From Moesziomyces globuligerus (Eukaryota > Basidiomycota > Ustilaginomycetes > Ustilaginales > Ustilaginaceae), in assembly GCA_030849465.1 (NCBI GenBank), contig JARVLF010000015.1, positions 434,001 to 498,000 on the forward strand: DNA of 64,000 nucleotides, given 5' to 3'. The position numbers and the translations under genes were made by a program. Below, piece after piece: positions 57,346 through 64,000 of this stretch. The notes beneath the pieces are model-generated. The model worked only from the letters and a program-made list of their open reading frames with translations. It was not told where the DNA came from and did not search any database. Numbering within the stretch: position 1 is the first letter of the stretch; the number at the start of each line of letters is the position of its first letter.

Positions 57346-60300
57346 GGTGGCCTGCGATGGACGGGCAACGGCCTATGCTGATGTGAGAGCTGCAGAAGGA
57401 TGTTTGGGACGGGAAGATGCTGGTCTGGGTATCGAGGATGGTGGGGGAGAGGCAGCTTGGAATGGCGCAGCACTGGTGGGCACTGGCATGGTGTCGGCGC
57501 TGGGAGCGCTGTGCAGCGCCCACTCTTTGCTGCGTGGTGCATGGGTGGTCTGTGTTGCGCTCAGCGAGCGCTGCTCCTCGAGACCCTGGCGCCTCCCAAA
57601 AAGATGCGCGTGTCACCCCACGCGGGACACAATTTTTGACTGTTAGGGCATCCGGAATTACCCAAATCTGAAAGCCAAAATCAAAATGAAGGAGGTTAAA
57701 TGGGACGCAAAAAGCTTTTTGAAATTGAAGATGTTAAGCCTAAAGATCATCAGGCCGTTCGAAGGCTCGGTGACCTCGATGTTCCCTATCTCCCAACAGC
57801 AAGCCACAAGCTGGACGACGACGGCAGCTCCCGAGACAAGTTTCAAAACCTTTAACGCAGGATGTGAACGGCGTATGAAGCAAACTCGGATTACGGGTCT
57901 TGCGATAAGACGGGCGTTCGTACCATTGCACTTTCACGCGCCCAGAGGCCTTCTTCGCACTGCTCTGTGTTGCGCGAATGCGTCTTCTCACCCCGCAAAC
58001 GCGAGCGGTCCCAGCCTGAAACACAGGCCGCGACCTAAGGTTGGCCGGCATGGTATGGACCGAGCTGACTGAGGGCGAGCAGCTCAGATGGCAACAGGGT
58101 CGGGCCCTGAAATAAAGGCATGGCGGTGTCGAAGGTCGAGAATCATCGTGGCGGAGGCACACAAGTCTAGACCTCGTCGCCGGCCAACAAGGTGTGCGGG
58201 TCCTCCCGATCCAGAGGCCGGTCGCTCAAGAGAGTGGCCGATCATGGCCAGCCAGAACACCAGTTCATTCGGCAGGGCCCGATCTTTCCCTCTGATCATT
58301 TTCCAACCGACGCACAAGGTATCCTCCACACCCGAAATTCGTCTTGTAGTATAAATTCACTTGCGTATGGGCGATCTGCCTTGCCGAAGCCATAATTTGA
58401 CGCGCCGATCTCCACACTTTTTTGCATGTCGACGCAGCCGTGCCATGACGATCGAATGGCGCATCGGTGACTGGTCTTAAGCGCGCCTATGACCGCGGTG
58501 CCTTGAGCCCTTCATTCTCGCATCTGCCGTGTGCTGCTTGCGATGCCTGCACTTGGCCGCCTCCACAAGCTCACTGGCCGCGAGCTTGCCCGGATCGGTG
58601 GCTCCGACGTATCGCACATGAGCCTGCCGCCTTACGGAACTGCTCGTCCGCAAGATGCGGAGCTCGGCTCGGCCAACTCCACGCGGGCGCTGAGCTTTCG
58701 ATCCGGTTCACCGATGCTCATCCACCCTCGCTTCCAGCCGGGCCGAGATGGTGGCAGGCGAAACGCGCATCGGCGCAATGCCATCGGAAGTGCAACTGCA
58801 ATGACTCGCTAGTGTGACTGTTGAGGGACCGCATGCCTCGCGTTGCTCCCGTCGGCCTTTACTGCGCTTAGAAAAGATCGGCCAGTCGCAACTTCGCCTG
58901 CGGCATTTCCCACAGCACCGTACTGCCGCAATTTGCCCGGGAGAACCACGTTGTTCCCGCCGTGCAACAAGGGATTGCTTAGCCTGAGCTTATCGGGCCC
59001 GTGCGACCTGACCACGGCAATGTCGTGCTCACTAGTCAGCTTCGACACACACTGACCAGGGGCGTATTCCCGGATGTACCAAAGGAGCGACGTTATTGGC
59101 AGAACACCGTGGGCGCGGTTAATCTTGGGGTGATGGGAAGAGGCTCAGTGCGACTGGGGTAGCAAAGGAAGGGCGTAGGAGTCCGGTTTTAGGACTGGGT
59201 CACCCTGCAGCGGAAAACGCCTGCCTCGCGCTGACGGATGTGCTCATCAAAGGCAGTGTTATGCGCCTTGCCCAGAAGCGAGTACAGGCACCGGCACGAT
59301 CGGCTCGAGCAGCACCGTCGCCAGGCAGCACCGCAAGCGATTGCCTTGGGCCCGTACACGAGCGCTCGCGTCAGAGCCACGCTCTGTTCAGCTGCTTCGA
59401 CATTGCACGACCGCGCGGTGTCATGCTGGGTAGACATCGCCAAGCTTCGTTGCCGATGACTACGGGAGCTACGTGCCGGAACTCACGACGTGTGCGAATT
59501 GGGGCGCGACATGCAGAGTCACGGAGGGTGCAGTGAATGTGGCGGATGGAGAGACAGATTGTTGCCCGAGGCTTGGCTTTTTCTGGGCATCGGCGCGTTG
59601 CGCAAATGACGAGAGGCCGAACATGCTGATGCAGCGACGGTCAGGCGTTGTGGCTGGGTTTCCAGATTGTGCCCAAGGTGAAACAGGCAAACCAAGCAAA
59701 ATTGGGACGCCCGCATCTCGAAGGGTACCACAGCCCGGAGTCGAACCGCACAGACATGACACCCGTCAACGGGGCCAGAACCGCTTCTCGATCTACGTGG
59801 AGGATTCTCGACCCGCTCACTCATACCGCTATTTTTTTCTCTCTCCTCAGCCCTCCACGCCGCACTTTAGCCACTGCATCCTGCTCCCGGCGAATGCCCT
59901 GGGGACCCGCCTGCATCATTGACTCAGAACCCTGGACGGCTCACTCTGCTTCCCAGGCCAAGGTTTACGTGGCCCGACGGCCTTCTGAGAACACACAGTG
60001 CAGCGCGCTCCGGATTCCGAGCTCAGGGCTGAGTCCATTGGCCGCCGATGCTCGTCGGGTCTCACGTACTGCTGGGTGGCGTTGCACGTCCGCGGCTCCA
60101 TCTGTAGCTCGCAAGCGGTACAGACACGTTCGCTTCGCCGATTCTGTCACCAGCTCCAGATCTACTTTCAAGGATCAGCCGTGCTCTCTGTCTTGACACC
60201 ATCCCGTATCCTAGTCGTGCCTGCTCCTATCAACAATCCCCACAGCTCCATTCAGCTGCTATACCAACGATCCCCATCTTATTGTGCTCCATCTCTCCCT

Positions 60301-60435
60301 ATCCTACGCACTCTACGATCGCATCTTACCTACTGCGACCAGCCTCTCTCCGACGTAGACCGCAGCTGCTTGCCATCAGGCGTTGTCATCAATCCGACAA
60401 GCTTTGACGCGGTGCTCGCTCTAGTTCATACCGAT
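57346..60435. other. Gene-poor stretch between atg3 and the BLUF gene
   Basis: 3.1 kb, the largest gap in the window. The part near 57650-57870 is notably richer in A/T than its surroundings. Short frames on both strands (for example minus-strand frames near 58809-59048 and 59189-59443) contain protein-like patches but no domain I can name and no intact gene; decayed coding sequence or a lincRNA is possible. A box-B-like GGTTCGACTCC on the minus strand near 59730-59740 has no matching acceptor stem. Confidence 0.45.
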
Positions 60436-61350
60436 ATGCTTCACCAACACAGCGCCTCACTGGGCGCGTTGGGCACCCAGAGGCCCACGGTTCATCGGGA
60501 ACATCCACCATCCATCCCGCGTTCCTCCTATATCGGCAGCAGTAGCAGCAGCAGCAGCAGCAGCAGTGGCAGCTGGGACCGTCTAGTCTCCCCAACACGG
60601 CCGCCTGCTTCCTTCACGCGAAGCGGCTCGTCACGCAGCAGCGCGGCGATCGTCCTGACCAAGCGTCCATCGTCGAGCCCTTCGTCACGCCAGTCGTCGT
60701 CGGACTCGATCGACTCGGTCACCACATCCTCATCGTTCAGCCGGCTTTCGCCCACGAGCAGCGTCGACACGAGCAGTGCCGAAGAGATCACCGCTCCCAC
60801 CGAACAGAACTTGGTTCAGGTGGTCTACACATCGTCCGCACGCTCGAGGCACATGTCTGCGGACGAGGTCAAGTCGATCCTGCGCGCGTCGCGCAGCAAC
60901 AACGCGAGTCTCGGCATCACCGGCCTGCTGCTGTACCGCGATGGCACCTTCGCCCAGTTCCTCGAGGGCCCTGCGGATGCCGTCGATGCACTGTACGACA
61001 AGATTGAGCGCGACCCACGTCACCACGGCGTCATCCGCGTGCTGCGACAGGCGGTGACGAAGCGCGACTTCCGACAGTGGAGCATGGCCTTCCGCGACCT
61101 CGACATGATCCGACACCGCTCCCCCTCCGCAGGCTCGGATGGGCCAGGCGACGAACTCTCACCCGAAGACCACGTCAACGAAGGCTTCAGCCAGCTCATG
61201 AACGTTGGTTTGAGGGTCGGAGACTCCACCGACGACGAGTACAGGCCAGACGCGATGGGCAACGCCAAGCTCGATCTGCCCGCCGACATGTCCGCCCCCA
61301 TGCGCAAGCTCGTCACTACCTTCTACCGTCTCATGGACAGGCCACTGTGA
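60436..61350 (+). CDS. BLUF-domain blue-light sensor protein
   Basis: 304 residues from the ATG at 60436 (MLHQHSASLG); the frame is open 146 codons further upstream, but that part has no protein-like character. Residues 1-120 are disordered and Ser-rich (a ten-Ser run at 35-44). Residues about 125-225 are a BLUF (flavin-binding) domain: NLVQVVYTSSA, ILRASRSNNASLGITGLLLYRDGTFAQFLEG, VDALYDKIERDPRHHGVIRVL and FRQWSMAFRDLD. By alignment from memory with AppA, Y131, N156, Q174, W215 and M217 match the photocycle residues Tyr21, Asn45, Gln63, Trp104 and Met106. No catalytic output domain follows, only about 80 residues, so it resembles short BLUF proteins that signal by protein contact. BLUF domains are mainly bacterial and rare in eukaryotes. 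Confidence 0.9.
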   Translation: MLHQHSASLGALGTQRPTVHREHPPSIPRSSYIGSSSSSSSSSSGSWDRLVSPTRPPASFTRSGSSRSSAAIVLTKRPSSSPSSRQSSSDSIDSVTTSSSFSRLSPTSSVDTSSAEEITAPTEQNLVQVVYTSSARSRHMSADEVKSILRASRSNNASLGITGLLLYRDGTFAQFLEGPADAVDALYDKIERDPRHHGVIRVLRQAVTKRDFRQWSMAFRDLDMIRHRSPSAGSDGPGDELSPEDHVNEGFSQLMNVGLRVGDSTDDEYRPDAMGNAKLDLPADMSAPMRKLVTTFYRLMDRPL

Positions 61351-61917
61351 TGGCTTCCGCTTAGATTTGCTCTAGTTATACCCGCGCTTCCGAGCAGCTC
61401 TCGTCTCCCTTTCCTTTTTGGTCCTTGCTCGCTTTCTCTCTCGCTTTTCCTTTTTGGCTCTTGCTCGCTTTCTCTCTTCCCAGGCGGGCTTTCTGTAATG
61501 ATGTGTCCTCAGTCTTAAGATGTCACGGTCTCTCTGGCAGACGTAAATTGGAAATATAGTCACGCCTTCCCATCACTTCGTGCTCTTCTCGCGAGAGTTG
61601 ATATCATGAGACAGGAGAAGCGGCAAGTGTCGAGTGAGAAGGAGTCGGCTCGGAGGTGAGTACCAGGCCACCGCACAACGTCAAGCTGTCGAGATATGAA
61701 CCGCGGCGCAAGTCTGAGATTTGTTAGATTTGTATTCAGAGAGGCTCGGGAGACGGAGAGGGCTCCACGCAATTTTGGTGGAAGCTCTGGAAAATTTTCG
61801 GGAAAGCAGGCAGTGCATCTGAAGACCCCTTCGCAAAGCCAAGAGCAACGCCGTTCTGGATGTGCACCCTTCCCCGGAGCCACCAGTTGTTCTCTGACGC
61901 TACAACATTCATCAGAC
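61351..61917. other. Intergenic between the BLUF gene and esf1
   Basis: 567 bp with a duplicated pyrimidine-rich block just after the BLUF stop; no gene is seen. Confidence 0.55.
61410..61477. repeat. Two 32-bp direct repeats, period 36, in the BLUF 3' region
   Basis: Two copies (61410-61441 and 61446-61477) differ at only two positions; each runs from TTTCCTTTTTGG to CTTTCTCTCT. It is probably within the 3' UTR. Confidence 0.85.
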
Positions 61918-64000
61918 ATGGCGAAAGGCGGCAAGAGCAGCAGCCGCAGCAGCGCGCCGAGCTTCGGCGATGCGCCTCCGACGACGGATCCACGCTTCTC
62001 GCGCGTCCACACCGACCCGCGCTTCCTCAAGCCCAAGCGAGACGACACCAAGGTGGTCGTCGACGAGCGCTTCAAGGGCCTTTTTGAGGACGACAAGCGC
62101 GGCAAGAAGAAGACTGACAAGTACGGCCGCAAGGTCGCCAAGGGTCAGAGCGATGCCGACCAGATGAAGCGGTTCTACCGCCTGGAGGACGATGATCTCG
62201 ACCCCGCCAAGGCCGACGAAGACGATAGCAGCGACGACGAGGACGAAGCCGCGCCCGATGCGGCTCCAGTTGACTACGCCCGAGGAGAGGGAGACCTGGA
62301 GTCGAGCTCTGACGAGGAGTCGTCCGAGGAGGAGGATTCGGACGACGAGTCGGAGAGCGAGGAGGACGACGACAGCGAGGAGGACGACGTGATGATCGGC
62401 CCGTCGAGCGTGCTCGACCGCGAGCGCCGGAAGAAGGCAGCCCGTGAGGCACGATTCGAGGAGGACGATGACGACGATGGGCTGGGCTCGGACATCGGTG
62501 ATATCGATCTGGACGAGGAGGTGGACGAGGCGGTGTATGCGCAGCTGGATGCACAGGCCGAGCGCGCCATCGCCGAAGGCGGCATCGAAGGCGACGAGTC
62601 CGATTCGGAAGCCGAGGCGTCTGCACGCAAGAAGGGCAAGGGCAAGGAACGAAGCAGGAAGGCCAAGTCGAGCAAGGAGAAGATCCCGCGGGGCGACGAT
62701 ACGTGCCGCCTGGCCGCGGTGAATCTGGACTGGGACCACGTGCGTGCCAAGGACATCTACAAGGTCTTCAGCAGCATCGTCTCTCCCACGGCGAGCACCA
62801 CAGCAGCCGAGGCGCTGCAGGCGCACCGTCGTGCTGCCGCTTCCGGACCGTCGTCCTCGCGCGCGCGGCCTGCGCCGGCGATCGCGCAGGTGCGTGGTAA
62901 GCTGCTGCACGTGCGCGTCTACCCGAGTGACTTTGGCAAAGAGCGCATGGCCAAGGAGGACATCGAGGGCCCGCCGCGCGAGATCTTCAAGACCAAAGGC
63001 GGTGCGGGTAGCGACGCGTCGGAGGACGAGGAGATCACCGCCAAGACGATCGTGCAGGTGGACGAGGGCGGCGAGTTTGACGAGGAGGCGCTGCGCAAGT
63101 ACCAGCTCGACCGCCTGCGCTACTACTATGCGGTGGCGACGTTCGACAGCAGGGAGACGGCGCGCCACGTGTACAACGAGATCGACGACACCGAGATGGA
63201 ACGCACGGCCAACGTGTTTGACCTCCGCTTCGTCCCCGACGGCATGGAGTTCCCGGACGGCGAAGACGGCCGCGACGCCGAGTTCAGAGACGAGGCGACC
63301 GAGGACGTGGCCAACTACAAGGGCGTCGACTTCAAGACGGACGCGCTCCGCCACTCGCGCGTCAAGCTCACCTGGGACCAGGACGATCCCGAGCGGAGCA
63401 AGCTCACGCGGCTCGTATCGCGCGGCGGGCTGACCAAGGACCAGCTGCGCGAGGACGACTTCAAGGCCTACCTCGCCTCGGACACCGAGTCGGAGCCGGA
63501 CGAAGCCGAGGTGGCCGCCAAGAACGGTCGCGACCGTCTGCGGGCGCTGCTCAACGTCGACGGCGACGATGCGAGCGGCTTTGGCGGCAAGGGCAAGAGG
63601 AACGGCGGTGTCTTTGACGACCCACGCCACGACGACGAGGCCGAGGGCGAGATGCAGATCACCTTCATGCCCGGACTGTCCGAGGCGGTGGGAAGGAAGG
63701 CGGCCAAGGCCGGAGCCAAGGAGGGTGAGGACGAGACGACACTGGAAAAGTACCTTCGCAAGCAGAAGGAGAAGAAGGAGCGCAGGAAGGCGGAGCGCTC
63801 TGGCGACTTCGAACAGGAGCAGGAGGCGGCGCCGGAGGACGGGCCGATCGACAGCAACGATGCTGGCTTTGATGATCCGTTCTTCAACGAGGAGGTCGAC
63901 ATGGAAGCGGCGCTCGCGGCCGAGTTCGGCTCGTCGGCTCCTGCGAACAAGAGCAAGAAGGACAAGGCCAAGGCCAAGAAGGCGGTTGCTGCCGAGCCGG
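61918..64000 (+). CDS. ESF1: Nucleolar pre-rRNA processing protein Esf1 (3' truncated by window)
   Basis: Starts at the ATG at 61918 (MAKGGKSSSRSS) and is open to the window end: at least 694 codons, so the C-terminus is missing. N-terminal DPRFSRVHTDPRF, VVVDERFKGLFEDD and GRKVAKGQ match Esf1. Long acidic Ser/Asp/Glu stretches follow, then the conserved ordered part CRLAAVNLDWDHVRAKDIYKVFSSIV, RGKLLHVRVYPSDFGKERM, LDRLRYYYAVATFDSRETARHVYNEIDDTEME and VNLTWDQDDPER-like KLTWDQDDPERSKLTRL. The middle has an RNA-recognition-like fold (VRVYPSDF, YYYAVATFD). Esf1 is an SSU processome component needed for 18S rRNA maturation and associates with U3 snoRNP. It is the fourth ribosome-biogenesis gene in this window. 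Confidence 0.93.
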   Translation, partial: MAKGGKSSSRSSAPSFGDAPPTTDPRFSRVHTDPRFLKPKRDDTKVVVDERFKGLFEDDKRGKKKTDKYGRKVAKGQSDADQMKRFYRLEDDDLDPAKADEDDSSDDEDEAAPDAAPVDYARGEGDLESSSDEESSEEEDSDDESESEEDDDSEEDDVMIGPSSVLDRERRKKAAREARFEEDDDDDGLGSDIGDIDLDEEVDEAVYAQLDAQAERAIAEGGIEGDESDSEAEASARKKGKGKERSRKAKSSKEKIPRGDDTCRLAAVNLDWDHVRAKDIYKVFSSIVSPTASTTAAEALQAHRRAAASGPSSSRARPAPAIAQVRGKLLHVRVYPSDFGKERMAKEDIEGPPREIFKTKGGAGSDASEDEEITAKTIVQVDEGGEFDEEALRKYQLDRLRYYYAVATFDSRETARHVYNEIDDTEMERTANVFDLRFVPDGMEFPDGEDGRDAEFRDEATEDVANYKGVDFKTDALRHSRVKLTWDQDDPERSKLTRLVSRGGLTKDQLREDDFKAYLASDTESEPDEAEVAAKNGRDRLRALLNVDGDDASGFGGKGKRNGGVFDDPRHDDEAEGEMQITFMPGLSEAVGRKAAKAGAKEGEDETTLEKYLRKQKEKKERRKAERSGDFEQEQEAAPEDGPIDSNDAGFDDPFFNEEVDMEAALAAEFGSSAPANKSKKDKAKAKKAVAAEP

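Noticed and set aside
59700..59800. Box B match GGTTCGACTCC on the minus strand
   Set aside because: The T-stem has a mismatch and the 3' acceptor half has no complement at tRNA distance, so no tRNA is called.
59998..60435. 146-codon N-terminal extension of the BLUF protein
   Set aside because: The residues are Cys/Arg/Leu-scattered without pattern, and the downstream ATG gives a coherent Ser-rich protein; this is kept as leader.
61912..63630. 572-codon minus-strand frame over the last gene
   Set aside because: The plus strand encodes Esf1 with recognisable motifs; the minus frame is rich in Leu/Val/Arg, typical of the complement of acidic coding DNA.
1..64000. Peroxisomal C-terminal signals created by splicing or read-through
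   Set aside because: I checked the C-termini of several of the called proteins because this is known in Ustilago; none ends in an SKL-type tripeptide.

Overview
The window reads as a GC-rich, gene-dense and mostly intronless fungal chromosome segment. Compact genes with long single exons, GTAAGT-type introns, and coding sequences such as Spt6, Atg3, Rec8, Mim2-like and Swd1 point to a basidiomycete, most likely a smut fungus (Ustilaginales). That placement is inferred from style and protein content, not from a database match. About 26 protein genes are supported. No rRNA, convincing tRNA, CRISPR array or intact mobile element was seen.

Layout. 0-10 kb: 3' end of a membrane-anchored GT4 glycosyltransferase (+), an F-BAR/SH3 cytokinesis-type protein (-) and a CorA-family transporter that lacks the GMN signature (+). 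11-17 kb: a four-exon cox8-like gene (-) with a predicted 4-nt internal exon, divergent from ribosome-biogenesis factor Rpf1 (+), then the COMPASS subunit Swd1/RBBP5 (+) and a secreted type-B carboxylesterase (-). 17-26 kb: a 2.9-kb gene-free leader, a large Zn2Cys6 regulator (+) and a tandem pair of small secreted cysteine-containing proteins (+,+). 26-39 kb: a CENP-P/Ctf19-like candidate (-), Rrp36 (-) head to head with Utp7 (+), a Gfo/Idh/MocA oxidoreductase (-), the phosphoinositide phosphatase Sac1 (-) and eIF3f (-). 39-50 kb: Spt6 (+), a Mim2-like outer-membrane import factor (+), an Mch1-like MFS transporter (-), meiotic cohesin Rec8 (-) and a small one-TM protein (-). 51-57 kb: a leukotriene-A4-hydrolase-type aminopeptidase (+), a tRNA dimethylallyltransferase Mod5 (+) and Atg3 (-). 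57-64 kb: a 3-kb gene-poor stretch, a BLUF blue-light sensor protein (+) and the 5' part of Esf1 (+).

Four genes (Rpf1, Rrp36, Utp7, Esf1) belong to the nucleolar pre-rRNA processing programme. Most of the rest is housekeeping. The most unusual items are: (1) the aminopeptidase/Mod5 locus, where Mod5 has no ATG upstream of its P-loop in its own exon and one shared donor can splice either to a short terminal exon (KDLGL-stop) or, in frame, to Mod5 (KDLGT...); (2) a BLUF protein with all key flavin-site residues, in a fungus; (3) the 4-nt exon in cox8; (4) the tandem secreted pair with repeated promoter elements; (5) the CorA-family protein without GMN.
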